A stretch of 64,000 nt of DNA from Pelomonas sp. BJYL3 (GCF_027257975.1 NZ_JANZKX010000003.1:248001-312000), one strand, 5' to 3'. Counted from the stretch's first letter, positions 23,844 to 33,282 are shown. Made by a program: numbers and translations. The notes: generated from the letters alone by a model not told the origin.

Positions 23844-25022
23844 TCAGCGCAGCGCGATCTCGCGCACGGCAGCGATCACGCGCTGGACGTCCGCGTCCGT
23901 CATGGCCGTGTACAGCGGGATGCTGAAGGTGCGCTCGTAGGCCTTCTGCGAATGCGGGAACTGCTCCGGCGTGAGCTGGTAGCGCTCACGCCAGTAGGGC
24001 TGCTGGTGCAGCGGGATGTAGTGCACGCTGCAGCCGATGCCGCGGGCGAACATCTGCTCGATGAAGGCGTCCCGCTCCACCGCGCATTCGTCGGCCAGGC
24101 GCAGCACATAGAGGTGCCACGAGTGTGTGTCCCCTTCGATGGGCTGAGGCGGCAGGATGAGCGGCAGGTCCGCGAAGGCCTCGTTGTAGGCCTGGGCGAT
24201 CTGCTCGCGCCGCGCCTGGAAGCCCCTCAGGCGCTTGAGCTGGTGCAGGCCCAGGGCCGCGGCGATGTCGGTCAGGTTGTACTTGAAGCCCGGCGCCACG
24301 ATCTCGTAATACCAGCTGGGCACCTTGGCGGTGAAGCGGTCGAAGGCATCGCGGTTGATGCCATGCAGGCGCATGACCTTGGCGCGTGCCGCGATCTTCG
24401 GGTTGCGGGTGACCAGCATGCCGCCCTCGCCCGTGGTCATGGTCTTGTTGGCGTAGAAGCTGAACACCGTGGCGTCACTGCCCATGGTGCCGATCAACTC
24501 CTTCTCCAGCGTGGTGGGCAGGGCATGCGCGGCGTCCTCCACCACGCGCAGGCCGTGCTTGCGGGCGATGTCCAGGATGGCCAGCATGTCCGCCGCCAGC
24601 CCGGCATAGTGCACGGGCACGATGGCTTTCGTTCGCGGCGTGATGGCGGCCTCGATGAGGGCCGGGTCGATGTTGAGCGTGGCGGGGTCGATGTCCACCA
24701 GCACCACGTCGGCGCCCAGGTAGCGCACCACCTCGGCGGTGGCGGTGAAGGTGTGGGTGGTCGTGATGACCTCGTCCCCCGGGCCCACGCCGATGGCCTC
24801 CAGCGCCAGGTGCAGGCCGGCGGTGGCGGAGTTGACGGCGATGCACTCGATCTCGGGCTCGCCCAGGAACTCGGTGAAGGCCTGCTCGAACCTGCGGGCC
24901 TTGGGGCCGGTGGTCACCCAGCCGGAGCGCAGGGTGTCCACGACCTCGGCGATCTCCTCCTCGCCGATCTCGGGCAGCGCGAAGGGCAGGAATGGCAGGT
25001 CGGTACCCTGGGGAGCGGACAT
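23844..25022 (-). CDS. DegT/DnrJ/EryC1/StrS-family sugar aminotransferase (PglE/ArnB-like)
   Basis: 392 residues. The PLP lysine is K193 in [17 protein letters not shown], a motif of the 4-amino sugar branch; VEDAAHALP provides the Asp that pairs with the PLP nitrogen. It should transfer an amino group from glutamate to a nucleotide-linked 4-keto sugar. Placement next to the PglC-like transferase suggests a bacillosamine-like or 4-amino-4,6-dideoxy sugar as first sugar, though no 4,6-dehydratase or acetyltransferase of that pathway is evident nearby. The start ATG at 25022 ([19 protein letters not shown]) is chosen because family members begin shortly before this strand; longer readings are low-quality sequence. 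Confidence 0.92.
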   Translation of the reverse strand: MSAPQGTDLPFLPFALPEIGEEEIAEVVDTLRSGWVTTGPKARRFEQAFTEFLGEPEIECIAVNSATAGLHLALEAIGVGPGDEVITTTHTFTATAEVVRYLGADVVLVDIDPATLNIDPALIEAAITPRTKAIVPVHYAGLAADMLAILDIARKHGLRVVEDAAHALPTTLEKELIGTMGSDATVFSFYANKTMTTGEGGMLVTRNPKIAARAKVMRLHGINRDAFDRFTAKVPSWYYEIVAPGFKYNLTDIAAALGLHQLKRLRGFQARREQIAQAYNEAFADLPLILPPQPIEGDTHSWHLYVLRLADECAVERDAFIEQMFARGIGCSVHYIPLHQQPYWRERYQLTPEQFPHSQKAYERTFSIPLYTAMTDADVQRVIAAVREIALR

Positions 25023-25074
25023 GGCGGCGGTCTTTCGAAACGGGGGATCGGTGGGAATTGTCGGCGAGCGCGAC

Positions 25075-26307
25075 TCAGGGCGCGCCGGCGCCGCGCAGCG
25101 CATCGATGAAGCGCTGCGCCAGCACCGGGTAGGTGTGCTGTGCCAGCACGAAGGCACGGCCGCGTTCGCCCATGGCCGCGCGCTCGGCAGCGCTCAGGGC
25201 CAGCAGGCGCTGCACGCCGGCGGCCACGGCGGCCGGGTCCTCGGGCGGCACGGTGAGGCCGGCGCCGGCCTCCGCGACCGGGTCGTTGCCTGCCTCCACG
25301 GAGTGCAGCACCACGCGGCGCGCCATCAGGTAGTCCATCAGCTTGTTGGGCGCGATGCCGAAGCGGTAGATGGGCGTGCGCTGCCAGCCGATGTAGGCGA
25401 TGTCGAAGAGGCCCAGCAGCGCGGGGATCTGGCGCTTGGGGATGGGCGGGAAGAAGCGCACGTGGCGCAGGCCCTCGGCCTCGACACGGGCCTGCAGGCG
25501 CTCGCGCTCATGGCCGTCGCCCACCAGCACCAGGGACACCGGCGCCGACTGCAGCAGGCGCGAGGCGTCCAGCAGCACGTCCAGCGCGTTGGGCAGGCCC
25601 ATGGAGCCGGCATAGCCGAGCACCTGGCGGCCCGCGGCGTGCTCGGTGGCGATGTGGGCGGCGATGGCGGCGTCCACGGGCTCCTGGCGCGACTCGTCCC
25701 ACTCGTCCAGCGTGATGCCGTTGGGCACGATGTGCAGCTTCTTCAGGTCCAGGCCATGCGCGGCCATGTGCTGCTGCACCTTGGGCAGCATGGAGACGAC
25801 CACGTCGGCATCGCGGTAGGCCTCGTCCTCGGCCTTCTGGCACAGCATCGCGAACGGGTGGCGGGGCGACATGCCGGACAGCTCGATGGGAGACAGCGGC
25901 CAGAGGTCATGCACCTCGTAGACCAGCTTGGCCTTGGCGGCGCGGGCCACGCGGCGGGCCACCCAGACGTCCATGGGATAGGTGCTGGACGCGATGACCG
26001 CATCGGGCTGGAAATCGCGGGCGAGGATGTCGGCGTCCTTCCAGACCTGGCGGCAGAAGGACCAGATGTTGCGCACCCGGCCCAGGCCGTTGCCCTGGTA
26101 GGCCGGTGTGGGGTACCAGCAGTAGGAGACGCCCTCGATCTGCTGCGGCCCCACGCGCGGCTGGGTGCTGCGCACATGCGAGTGCGAGGCGGCCAGGATC
26201 AGCACCTGGTGACCGGCGCGCACCCATTCGCGCGCCAGATAGAAGGGCCGGTATTCCATGCCGTGCTCGGGCGAGCCGGCGTAATGGTTGATCAGGAGAA
26301 TGCGCAT
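25075..26307 (-). CDS. Glycosyltransferase family 4 protein (WbuB/WcaI-like)
   Basis: 410 residues. It starts [21 protein letters not shown], the typical opening of WbuB-like GT4 enzymes ([16 protein letters not shown]), continues with [22 protein letters not shown], and has the donor-domain start [21 protein letters not shown] followed by [13 protein letters not shown]. The C-terminal donor loop includes [16 protein letters not shown] rather than a full EX7E, as in this subfamily. It may be membrane-associated. It lies 9 nt downstream of the next glycosyltransferase and 52 nt upstream of the aminotransferase on the - strand. Confidence 0.92.
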   Translation of the reverse strand: MRILLINHYAGSPEHGMEYRPFYLAREWVRAGHQVLILAASHSHVRSTQPRVGPQQIEGVSYCWYPTPAYQGNGLGRVRNIWSFCRQVWKDADILARDFQPDAVIASSTYPMDVWVARRVARAAKAKLVYEVHDLWPLSPIELSGMSPRHPFAMLCQKAEDEAYRDADVVVSMLPKVQQHMAAHGLDLKKLHIVPNGITLDEWDESRQEPVDAAIAAHIATEHAAGRQVLGYAGSMGLPNALDVLLDASRLLQSAPVSLVLVGDGHERERLQARVEAEGLRHVRFFPPIPKRQIPALLGLFDIAYIGWQRTPIYRFGIAPNKLMDYLMARRVVLHSVEAGNDPVAEAGAGLTVPPEDPAAVAAGVQRLLALSAAERAAMGERGRAFVLAQHTYPVLAQRFIDALRGAGAP

Positions 26308-26316
26308 GGAAGGAGA

Positions 26317-27408
26317 TCAGCGTGCCGGCGCGTCCAGCGCCTTCAGACGGTCGACGAAACGGCGCACGGCCGGCGGGAACAGGGCATGGCGGGCCACCCA
26401 CTCGCGGTTGACGGCCCCGACGGACTCGCCCTCCACGAGCAGTGTCTCCAGCCGGTCCAGCAAGACCTGACCCTCGGCTTCGGCGCCCTCGGCCAGCACC
26501 AGGCCGCGCTGGCCATCCGCCAGCAGCTCGCGATTGGCCGGCAGCTCGGACAGCAGGGGCAGGCACTCGTGGGCCAGGGCCTCCAGCACCGAGACCGAGA
26601 CCGAGTCGCTCGCCGGCAGGCTCAGGAACCAGCGGGCGCGGGCGTAATGCACGCCTTGCGCCTTGGGCTCGAGCCGGCCGACGAACTCCACGCGGCCGTC
26701 CAGGCCCAGGGTCTTCGCCTGGGCCTCCAGCGCGCCGCGAAGGCTGCCGTCATTGGCCATCACGAGTCGGGCCTCTGGCTTGAGCCGGGCGATGGCGGCG
26801 AAGGTGGCCAGCACACGATCGGGGCGGTAGAGGGGCTCCAGGCCACGATTGCTGAAGAACAGCCAGGGCTGCTTGCGCACGTTCTGCTTGGGCAGGGCCT
26901 CCAGTCCGAAGGGGAAGGTCATGACCTCGCCCGCGCCCAGCTCGTGCATGCGGGCGCTCATGTGCTGCGAGTCCGAGGTGCACAGCGTGCAGGCCCGCAG
27001 CACGCGCGAGGTCAGCCAGCGGTAGGCCCAGCCCTGCTGCGGCGTCACCAGGATGTCGCTGCCCCAGGCCGATCCGGCGATCTTCGCGCGCAGGCGCCAG
27101 CCCGTCTTCGCGGCCCAGGCCAGGGTGCCGTGCGAGGTGAGGTAGTGCGGGAGCAGCCAGTCGGCATCGACCTGCGCCAGCCAGTGGCCCAGCCGCGGCA
27201 ACGTCTTGAGCACGGCCACATTGCCACCGGCATGGCGCGGATCGGTGCCCAGCACCAGGCGGCACTCGGCCGGCACGAGGGCCTCGAAGGCCGGCGTGAA
27301 GCCGCGCGAGGAGGCCGCATGCAGATGCAGGCCCGGCACCGCGGACAGGGCACGCGCCCACTTGAGCAGGTGCGGGCTTTCGCCATCACCGATCAGGACC
27401 AGCTTCAC
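26317..27408 (-). CDS. Glycosyltransferase family 4 protein
   Basis: 363 residues. The start is GTG at 27408, inside the stop of the flippase gene (GTGA), giving the N-terminus KLVLIGDGESPHLLKWARAL, a good Rossmann start. The second domain has KQPWLFFSNRGLEPLYRPDRVL and RLVMANDGSLRGAL; SDSVSVSVLEALAHECLPLLSELPANREL is the donor-site region with a Glu in VLEAL typical of GT4. GT4 enzymes of this kind occur in O-antigen and capsule loci with 2,3-diamino sugars. Contains one copy of the dispersed 15-mer (26460-26473) within its coding sequence. Confidence 0.88.
   Translation of the reverse strand: MKLVLIGDGESPHLLKWARALSAVPGLHLHAASSRGFTPAFEALVPAECRLVLGTDPRHAGGNVAVLKTLPRLGHWLAQVDADWLLPHYLTSHGTLAWAAKTGWRLRAKIAGSAWGSDILVTPQQGWAYRWLTSRVLRACTLCTSDSQHMSARMHELGAGEVMTFPFGLEALPKQNVRKQPWLFFSNRGLEPLYRPDRVLATFAAIARLKPEARLVMANDGSLRGALEAQAKTLGLDGRVEFVGRLEPKAQGVHYARARWFLSLPASDSVSVSVLEALAHECLPLLSELPANRELLADGQRGLVLAEGAEAEGQVLLDRLETLLVEGESVGAVNREWVARHALFPPAVRRFVDRLKALDAPAR
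26460..26473 (-). repeat. Copy 1 of the dispersed 15-mer (14 of 15 bases)
   Basis: On the + strand GCAAGACCTGACCC, followed by T instead of C; on the - strand GGGTCAGGTCTTGC, within the glycosyltransferase gene, encoding GQVLL. Confidence 0.6.
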
Positions 27409-28706
27409 GCGCGGGCTCCTTGCTGCAGGGAAGTCGGGGAAGGCACGCCGCCACGCCAGATCCAGGCCAGCAGCGCCACGAAATAGAAGGGCAGCAGCAG
27501 CGAGACCGCACCCAGCGCCTCGCGCAAGGCACCGCCCTGCCCCAGCACTAGGCCCAGGGCCGCGATGTACAGGGCATTGCCGGCCAGGCTGAAGACCAGC
27601 GCGCCGGCCTGGCGGCCCGTCACCATGGGGGCCACCGTCAGCGGTGCCGCGATGAAATGCGCCGCCACGTAGGGCGCGAACCAGCGGGCCAGCTCGCCGG
27701 ACACGCGCCACTGATCGCCCAGCAGCCAGGCGAAGAGCGCGGGGCCCGTGATCATCAGCAGCACCATGCCCGGCAGGGCCAGCCCGGCCAGGGCCCAGAG
27801 GCTGCGGCGCAGGCGCGGACGCAGGCTCTGCCCGCTGCGCCAGTCCGCCGCCAGCGTGGACAGCAGGACCTCGGACAGCGCCCCGCCGATCAGGCTGGCG
27901 GGCGCCTTCACCAGGCGCACCATCACCGCGTAGTAGCCAGCCGCCGCGGCACCCGCCCAGGCGGTGATGAAGGCCAGCACGACGGTCTCCTGCAGTGCAT
28001 TGACGAAGGCATGCGGGCTGTTGATCAAGGGGAACTGTCGCTGCCGTTCGGCCACGCGGCGCAGGTGCCGCACATGGCGCTGCCCGGCGACGAGCGTGCG
28101 AGAACGCCGCCAGCGCAGGCGCAGCCCTCCGGCCTGCAGCCACAGCGGCGCCAGCACGCTGCTCAGCAGCTGCGCCACGACCAGGGCTGAGGCGGTGGTC
28201 CAGCCCGCCAGCATGGCCAGCCCCTGCGCGGCGGCCAGCCCGCCCTGCTGCAGGACGCGCGACTGCCCGATCAGACCAAAGCGCCCCTGGCGATTGGCCC
28301 ACAGCGTCATTGCCTGCTGAAGGCCGGCCAGCGCCACCACGGGGCCCAGGGCCAGCAGGGCTGGGTTCAGCGCGGACAGCCCGGCCCAGCGCCCGCCCAG
28401 CGCGGGGGCGCCCATGATCAGACCCAGGCTCGCCGCCATCGAGAGCAGGCCCGTCAGGCCGGCGATCCACAGGGCCAGCTCCAGCAGCAGGGCGGCCTCG
28501 CCCATCCGGCGCGGCAGCAGCACGGCGTACTCGTAGCGCAGATTGGCCACCGTCGCCAGATTGGCCGCCAGCGCCGCGAAGAGGGCCCAGTGCCCCAGGG
28601 CCTCGGGGCCGAACTGGCGCGTCAGCAGGGGCGCCATCAGCAGGGGGATGGCCTGGCTGAGGGCCGCGGCCGAAGCCAGCTGCGCGAAGCGTTGACGCAG
28701 GCTCAT
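27405..28706 (-). CDS. Second Wzx-type polysaccharide flippase
   Basis: 433 residues with about 12 membrane helices and a Gln/Arg-rich cytoplasmic loop (RSRTLVAGQRHVRHLRRVAERQRQ). The N-terminus SLRQRFAQLASAAALSQAIPLLMAPLLTRQFGPEALG is the classic MOP-superfamily first helix with the R-x-FGPEALG turn. It should flip the lipid-linked repeat assembled by the neighbouring - strand transferases. Start ATG 28706 overlaps the upstream aminotransferase stop (ATGA), and the 3' end overlaps the next gene (GTGA). It shares only superfamily features with the flippase at 1515-2816. Confidence 0.9.
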   Translation of the reverse strand: MSLRQRFAQLASAAALSQAIPLLMAPLLTRQFGPEALGHWALFAALAANLATVANLRYEYAVLLPRRMGEAALLLELALWIAGLTGLLSMAASLGLIMGAPALGGRWAGLSALNPALLALGPVVALAGLQQAMTLWANRQGRFGLIGQSRVLQQGGLAAAQGLAMLAGWTTASALVVAQLLSSVLAPLWLQAGGLRLRWRRSRTLVAGQRHVRHLRRVAERQRQFPLINSPHAFVNALQETVVLAFITAWAGAAAAGYYAVMVRLVKAPASLIGGALSEVLLSTLAADWRSGQSLRPRLRRSLWALAGLALPGMVLLMITGPALFAWLLGDQWRVSGELARWFAPYVAAHFIAAPLTVAPMVTGRQAGALVFSLAGNALYIAALGLVLGQGGALREALGAVSLLLPFYFVALLAWIWRGGVPSPTSLQQGARA

Positions 28707-29938
28707 GCTGCCGCCCCCCGGGCCAGGGCGCGCAGGCCCTGCTGCTGGCGCGGGGAGAGATCGGCATGCAGGCCCAGCGGCAGGTTCAGCACCGCGCGGG
28801 CCGCCGCCTCGCCCTGCGGGCAGGCGCCGGCCTCGTAGCCGTAGCGCAGGCTGCCCGCCGGGTGCACCACGTCGTCGAACCAGACGCCGGGCACGATGTC
28901 CAGGGCCACGAGGCCGCGCATCACCGCGGCACGCTGCGCCGCATCGTCGATGCGCACGGGATAGCGCAGCAGCACCTCGCCCTCGCCATGCTGGGGCAGC
29001 GTCCAGCCCGGGGCGCCGGCCAGCAGGGCGTCGTAGGTCCGGGCCTGGCGGCGGCGCAGGGCCCACAGGGCCTCGGCACGCCGTGCCTGCTGCAGCCCCA
29101 GGGCGGCGGACCAGGGGTGCAGGCCCAAGGCATAGTCAGGCGCCGAGGCGCCGCTGAGCTCGCTGTCGGGCGTGCGGGCCACCACGCCGGCCGCGCGGGC
29201 CGGCAGGCGCAGCACGGCGCTCAGGCCCCGCATCAGGGCACCCGGCAGGGACTGCCCGAGCCGGTGCCAGACCAGGGTCAGGACTTGCCGCAAGACCTGA
29301 CCCCGCTTCGGCACGCGCAAGGCCGGCAGGCGCCGGGCCATGCGCGCGCGCAGTGACACGTCGTTCAGCACGAGCGCGCCGCCGATGCCCGTGGTGAGGG
29401 GCTTGGAGTACTCGAAGCTGAAGAAGGCCGCCTGCGCGCGGGTGCCGGCCATGCGGCCTTCGGCGTTGCGGCTGCCCCAGGCATGGGCCGCGTCCTCCAC
29501 GAAGACCACCGAGGGAAAGCGCTCGCGCAGCGTCTCGATGCCGTCCATGCACAGGCCGAAGTTGTGAGGCAGCACCACCAGGGCCGTGCGCGGCGTGATG
29601 GCCTGGGCGATGGCCTCGGCGTCGGGGTTCCAGCCGCCAGGTGCGATGTCCACGTAGCGGACCGGCAGGCCCAGGTGCAGGAAGACGTTGGGCACGACGA
29701 CGCAGGTGTAGCCCGGCAGCAGCACCTCGGCGTCCGGCGGCAGCTCAAGACCCGCCACCAGGGCATGCAGAGCGCTGCGCCCGCTGCCGAAGAGGGTCAC
29801 GCGGGCGGCGTCCAGGCCCAGGCTGGCGGCGAAGGCCGTACGGAACTTCAGCAGCGAGGCCTCGCTGTCGAGCAGGGCCTGCAGCGTCGCCGTGAGGAGG
29901 TCCCACCAGCGCAGCGCGCCGGTGACATGGCCCTTCAT
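28703..29938 (-). CDS. DegT/DnrJ/EryC1/StrS-family aminotransferase-like protein
   Basis: 411 residues, slightly longer than usual. Fold-type I landmarks are the glycine loop LFGSGRSALHALV, YTCVVVPNVF, the PLP-pairing Asp in VVFVEDAAHAWGS and the lysine K179 in FFSFEYSKPLTTGIGG. The pattern resembles a branch of the DegT family often next to polysaccharide flippases whose products are not well characterised. The C-terminal half contains WFDDVVHPAGSLRYGYEAGACPQGEAAARAVLNLPLG, the family end motif. The gene contains a 29-bp near-perfect palindrome (29275-29303), which encodes RGQVLRQVLTL in a part of the protein without catalytic motifs. It overlaps both neighbours by 4 nt. Confidence 0.87.
   Translation of the reverse strand: MKGHVTGALRWWDLLTATLQALLDSEASLLKFRTAFAASLGLDAARVTLFGSGRSALHALVAGLELPPDAEVLLPGYTCVVVPNVFLHLGLPVRYVDIAPGGWNPDAEAIAQAITPRTALVVLPHNFGLCMDGIETLRERFPSVVFVEDAAHAWGSRNAEGRMAGTRAQAAFFSFEYSKPLTTGIGGALVLNDVSLRARMARRLPALRVPKRGQVLRQVLTLVWHRLGQSLPGALMRGLSAVLRLPARAAGVVARTPDSELSGASAPDYALGLHPWSAALGLQQARRAEALWALRRRQARTYDALLAGAPGWTLPQHGEGEVLLRYPVRIDDAAQRAAVMRGLVALDIVPGVWFDDVVHPAGSLRYGYEAGACPQGEAAARAVLNLPLGLHADLSPRQQQGLRALARGAAA
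29275..29304. repeat. Palindromic double copy of the dispersed 15-mer inside an aminotransferase gene
   Basis: GGGTCAGGACTTGC (29275-29288), one C, then GCAAGACCTGACCCC (29290-29304). The arms pair over 14 bp with one mismatch, the W position, giving a hairpin with a one-base centre in DNA. It looks like two head-to-head units of the 15-mer found elsewhere in the window. Confidence 0.7.
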
Positions 29939-30489
29939 GCGGACAGCCCTTCTGCGCCGTCCAGGCGCCGCAGCGCGCGCGCCGGTGCGCCGCCATAGAG
30001 CCAGCCCGAGGCCAGGCGCCCGCTGACCACGGCATGGGCGGCCACGGCGACGCGATCCTCGATCACCGAACCCGGCAGGACCGTCACGCGGGCTCCGATG
30101 AAGACATTGCTGCCAATGCGCACCTCCGCCCGGCGGTACTGCTGGCGGAACAGGCCTGCGCCCTGCACGTCGTTGGATTCGCAGAACAGCATCAGACCGG
30201 GGCCGATGGCGACGTCGTCGCCGATCAGCAGCTGCTGCGCGCCCACGAGCAGATAGCCGCCCGGCGCCAGATGGCTGTCACGACCGATGCGGAAGCGCCC
30301 GCCCGCCGTGGCCAGGATCTGCACGCCGCGGTACAGGATGCTGCGTTCGCCGATCGCGCAGCCCTCGCCATGGCGCAGGCGGACGCCCGGGTGCACCTGC
30401 GCGCCGGCGCCCACGGCCAGGCCCAGCATGCCCAGCCAGCGGGCGCGCACGCGGGCACGCAGGGCATCGAGGCGGTAGCCCAGCAGCAT
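29935..30489 (-). CDS. Left-handed beta-helix acyltransferase (hexapeptide repeat, CysE/WcaF-like)
   Basis: 184 residues made largely of hexapeptide repeats (for example VHPGVRLRHGEGCAIGERSILYRGVQIL, LLIGDDVAIGPGLML, VRIGSNVFIGARVTVLPGSVIEDRVAVAAHAVVSG), the fold of trimeric sugar O- or N-acyltransferases. The C-terminal GGAPARALRRL is the usual end of the helix. In this operon it likely acetylates a sugar hydroxyl or an amino group made by the neighbouring aminotransferase; which one cannot be told. It overlaps the downstream aminotransferase start by 4 nt and lies 9 nt after the WbpE gene. Confidence 0.9.
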   Translation of the reverse strand: MLLGYRLDALRARVRARWLGMLGLAVGAGAQVHPGVRLRHGEGCAIGERSILYRGVQILATAGGRFRIGRDSHLAPGGYLLVGAQQLLIGDDVAIGPGLMLFCESNDVQGAGLFRQQYRRAEVRIGSNVFIGARVTVLPGSVIEDRVAVAAHAVVSGRLASGWLYGGAPARALRRLDGAEGLSA

Positions 30490-30498
30490 GGCCGGCGA

Positions 30499-31617
30499 TC
30501 AGGGCAGGGCCGCGCGCAGGGCGGCGATCACCAGGTCCTGCTGCGAGGGCTGCAGGTCCGCGCTCATGGGCAGGCTCAGCACGCGGGCCGCCGCAGCCTC
30601 GGCGCGCGGCAGCGGCGCGGGCACCCGGCAGCGCTGGGCATAGGCCGGCTGCAGGTGCAGCGGCTTGGGGTAGTGGATGGCCGTGGGCACGCCCGTGGCA
30701 TTGAGGCGCGCGGTCACGCCCTCGCGATCGGCCACCTGCAGCGTGAACTGGGCCCAGACGCAGTCGCGATCCTCACGCACGGCCAGACGCTGCACGGGCA
30801 GCCCGGCCAGCGCCTGCTGGTAGCGCTCGCCGATGGCCAGGCGCTGCGCGATCTCCCAGTCGAAGCGTTCCAGCTTGGCCAGCACGATGGCGCACTGCAG
30901 CGTGTCCATGCGGCCGCCCACGCCCAGGCGGGTGTGCGTGTAGCGCTGGCTCTGGCCATGGACGCGGATCTCGCGCGCGGCCTGCGCCAGGGTGTCGTCG
31001 TCGGTGAACAGCGCGCCGCCGTCGCCATAGCAGCCCAGGGGCTTGCTGGGGAAGAAGCTGGTGGCACCCCAGGTGGAGAGGCCGCACGACTTGCGACCCC
31101 GGTAGCTGGCGCCAAAGCTCTGGGCGGCATCCTCGATGACCGCGATGCCGCCATGCCTCGCGGCGATGGCGTTGATCTCCGCCATGTCCGCCACCTGCCC
31201 GTACAGGCTCACCGGCATGATGGCGCGGGTGCGCGGCGTGATGGCGGCCTCGATGAGGCGGGCGTCGATATTGCAGCTGTCGGGCTCGATGTCCACGAAC
31301 ACCGGCACGCCGCCCAGCAGCACGATGACCTCGGCCGTCGCCGCGAAGGTGAAGGGCGTGGTGATGACCTCGTCCCCCGGCTGCAGGTCCAGGGCCATCA
31401 GCGCGATGAGCAGCGCCTCGGTGCCGCTGGCGACCGTGATGCAGTGCTTCACGCCCGCGTAGGCCGCGAGCTTCGTCTCCAGCTCCTTGACCTCCGGGCC
31501 CATGATGTACTGGCCATGGTCCAGCACGGCCTGCATGCGCTGGGCGATGCGGTCCTTCAGGGCGGCGTACTGGGCCTTGAGGTCGATGAAGGGCAAGGCG
31601 TTGCCGGCAGTGCTCAC
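30499..31617 (-). CDS. wbpE: UDP-2-acetamido-2-deoxy-3-oxo-glucuronate aminotransferase (WbpE/WlbC-type)
   Basis: 372 residues, close to P. aeruginosa WbpE (about 359) and aligned with it by eye over most of the length: [72 protein letters not shown] and [14 protein letters not shown]. The PLP lysine is K192 in [17 protein letters not shown]. It aminates the 3-keto sugar made by the WlbA-type dehydrogenase, using glutamate. The start is GTG at 31617 within the upstream stop codon (GTGA). Directly upstream are the acetyltransferase and dehydrogenase of the same pathway. Confidence 0.94.
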   Translation of the reverse strand: MSTAGNALPFIDLKAQYAALKDRIAQRMQAVLDHGQYIMGPEVKELETKLAAYAGVKHCITVASGTEALLIALMALDLQPGDEVITTPFTFAATAEVIVLLGGVPVFVDIEPDSCNIDARLIEAAITPRTRAIMPVSLYGQVADMAEINAIAARHGGIAVIEDAAQSFGASYRGRKSCGLSTWGATSFFPSKPLGCYGDGGALFTDDDTLAQAAREIRVHGQSQRYTHTRLGVGGRMDTLQCAIVLAKLERFDWEIAQRLAIGERYQQALAGLPVQRLAVREDRDCVWAQFTLQVADREGVTARLNATGVPTAIHYPKPLHLQPAYAQRCRVPAPLPRAEAAAARVLSLPMSADLQPSQQDLVIAALRAALP

Positions 31618-32201
31618 GGGAGATTTCCTTCCTCGACCAGCACGCAGCGCTGGTCCTGCAGTTCATACACATCGCCCGTCTGCGGGCAGGTGGCGCGGCC
31701 GTCGGCGCCGAAGGTCAGGCGCTCGCCGAAGCGGCTCATCCAGCCGATGCGGCGGGCGGGCACGCCCACCACGAGGGCGAAGTCGGGCACGTCCTTCTGC
31801 ACCACGGCGCCGGCGCCCACGAAGGCGTGCGCCCCGATGGTGACGCCGCAGACGATGGTGCAGTTGGCGCCCAGCGTGGCCCCGCGTCGCACCAGGGTGC
31901 GGCGGTACTCGTTCTTGCGCGCCACCGCGGCGCGCGGGTTGTAGACGTTGGTGAAGACCATGCTGGGGCCGCAGAAGACCTCGTCCTCCAGCGTCACCGC
32001 GTCATAGACCGAGACGTTGTTCTGGATGCGGACCCCGTCGCCGATCAGCACGTCGTTGCCCACGTAGACGCCCTGCCCCAGCGCGCAGCGCGCGCCGATG
32101 CGGGCGCCCGGGCTCACGTGCGCGAAGTGCCAGACCCGGGTGCCCTCGCCCAGTTGCGCGCCGTCGTCGACGATGGCGCTGTCGTGTTTCCAGTAGCTCA
32201 T
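31614..32201 (-). CDS. wbpD: UDP-3-amino-GlcNAcA N-acetyltransferase (WbpD/WlbB-type)
   Basis: 195 residues with consecutive hexapeptide repeats ([53 protein letters not shown]) and the family motif [16 protein letters not shown]; the loop [25 protein letters not shown] is diagnostic for WbpD/WlbB. It acetylates the 3-amino group made by WbpE, completing UDP-2,3-diacetamido-2,3-dideoxy-glucuronate. A C-terminal strand pair ([21 protein letters not shown]) is the usual tail. ATG 32201 is chosen; longer readings lack repeats. It lies 10 nt after the dehydrogenase. Confidence 0.94.
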   Translation of the reverse strand: MSYWKHDSAIVDDGAQLGEGTRVWHFAHVSPGARIGARCALGQGVYVGNDVLIGDGVRIQNNVSVYDAVTLEDEVFCGPSMVFTNVYNPRAAVARKNEYRRTLVRRGATLGANCTIVCGVTIGAHAFVGAGAVVQKDVPDFALVVGVPARRIGWMSRFGERLTFGADGRATCPQTGDVYELQDQRCVLVEEGNLP

Positions 32202-32211
32202 GCCGTGAACC

Positions 32212-33282
32212 TCAGAAGACCAGCGGGAGGCCGACGCGCTGGCCGTCGCGGGCGCTGCGGTAGGCGGCGATGAGGATCTCCAGCGAGCGCAGGCCCTCGT
32301 AGCCATCGACCTCTGCATGGGCCTCGCCGCGCAGGGTGCGGATGACGTTGTCGTAGTACAGCGGGTGGCCGAAGCCATAGACGCTGCCGGTCTCGTAGGA
32401 GCTGGCGGCGACCTGCGCGTCATCCTCGTGAGCTTCAGCGAACTGCCAGTGCTCGATCTTGTTGACGGCCGTGCCGCCGATGCGCACGGTGCCCTTCTCG
32501 CCCAGGATGGTGATCGAGCCCTCGAGGTTCTGCGGCCAGGTCAGCATGGTGACGTTGATGCTGGCCAGGCCGCCGTGGCGCAGGCGCAGGCTCATCACGC
32601 CGGTGTCCTCGGCCTCGATGTCGCGAGCCAGGGTGGCGGTGTAGGCATGGACGTTGTCCACCGGGCCCACCAGCCAGTCCAGCAAGTCCACGTAATGGCT
32701 GGCCTGGTTCATGAAGGCTCCGCCGTCGAGGTCCCAGCGGCCACGCCACTTGGCGGCGTCGTAGTAGCTCTGCGGGCGGGTCCAGAACACATTGACCGTG
32801 CTCAGGTAGATGCGGCCGAAGCGGCCCTGCTCGATGGCACGCTTGACGAGCTGCACCGTGGCGTTGAGCCGGTTCTGCTTGACGACGAAGAGCTTCACGC
32901 CGGCATCGCGACAGGCGCGCACCATGGCCATGCCTTCCTCGAACTTGGTCGCCATGGGCTTCTCGGACAGCACGTGCCGCCCGGCGCGCGCGACCTGGAT
33001 GGCCTGCTGCGGATGCAGGCCCGAGGGCGTGGCCAGCACGACCACATCGGCGTCCGAGCCCGCCAGCAGGGCCTCCAGCGAGGCGAAGCCCGGTGCGCCC
33101 GTCAGCTCGACGGCGGCCTGCAGCGCCTCGGGCCGGGTGTCGCAGACGGCCACGACCTCGGCCCGGTCCGCATGCCGTGCCAGGGCCTCGAAATGGTTCT
33201 TCGAGATGCGGCCGCAGCCGACCAGGGCGAACCGGATCTTGCGATCTGGCGAAGGCAGAGGGGAGCGGTTTTGGGGATTCAT
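32212..33282 (-). CDS. wlbA: UDP-GlcNAcA 3-dehydrogenase, Gfo/Idh/MocA family (WlbA-type)
   Basis: 356 residues. The N-terminal Rossmann motif [32 protein letters not shown] closely follows Bordetella WlbA. Also visible are the nucleotide-site [14 protein letters not shown], the Lys-Pro of [14 protein letters not shown] used in catalysis by this superfamily, and [28 protein letters not shown] with the conserved His. It oxidises C3 of UDP-N-acetylglucosaminuronate with NAD. It is the first gene of the - strand glycan operon, divergent from lysS with 88 nt between starts. The UDP-GlcNAc 6-dehydrogenase that supplies its substrate is not in the window. Confidence 0.94.
   Translation of the reverse strand: MNPQNRSPLPSPDRKIRFALVGCGRISKNHFEALARHADRAEVVAVCDTRPEALQAAVELTGAPGFASLEALLAGSDADVVVLATPSGLHPQQAIQVARAGRHVLSEKPMATKFEEGMAMVRACRDAGVKLFVVKQNRLNATVQLVKRAIEQGRFGRIYLSTVNVFWTRPQSYYDAAKWRGRWDLDGGAFMNQASHYVDLLDWLVGPVDNVHAYTATLARDIEAEDTGVMSLRLRHGGLASINVTMLTWPQNLEGSITILGEKGTVRIGGTAVNKIEHWQFAEAHEDDAQVAASSYETGSVYGFGHPLYYDNVIRTLRGEAHAEVDGYEGLRSLEILIAAYRSARDGQRVGLPLVF

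Noticed and set aside
24739-27486. A 915-residue open frame on the + strand opposite the second glycan operon
   Set aside because: It lies antisense to an aminotransferase and two GT4 genes that have intact motifs. The translation shows the typical antisense composition and no domain.
30034-31944. A 636-residue open frame on the + strand opposite acyltransferase and WbpE genes
   Set aside because: Antisense shadow of well-identified genes, with no start context and no family.
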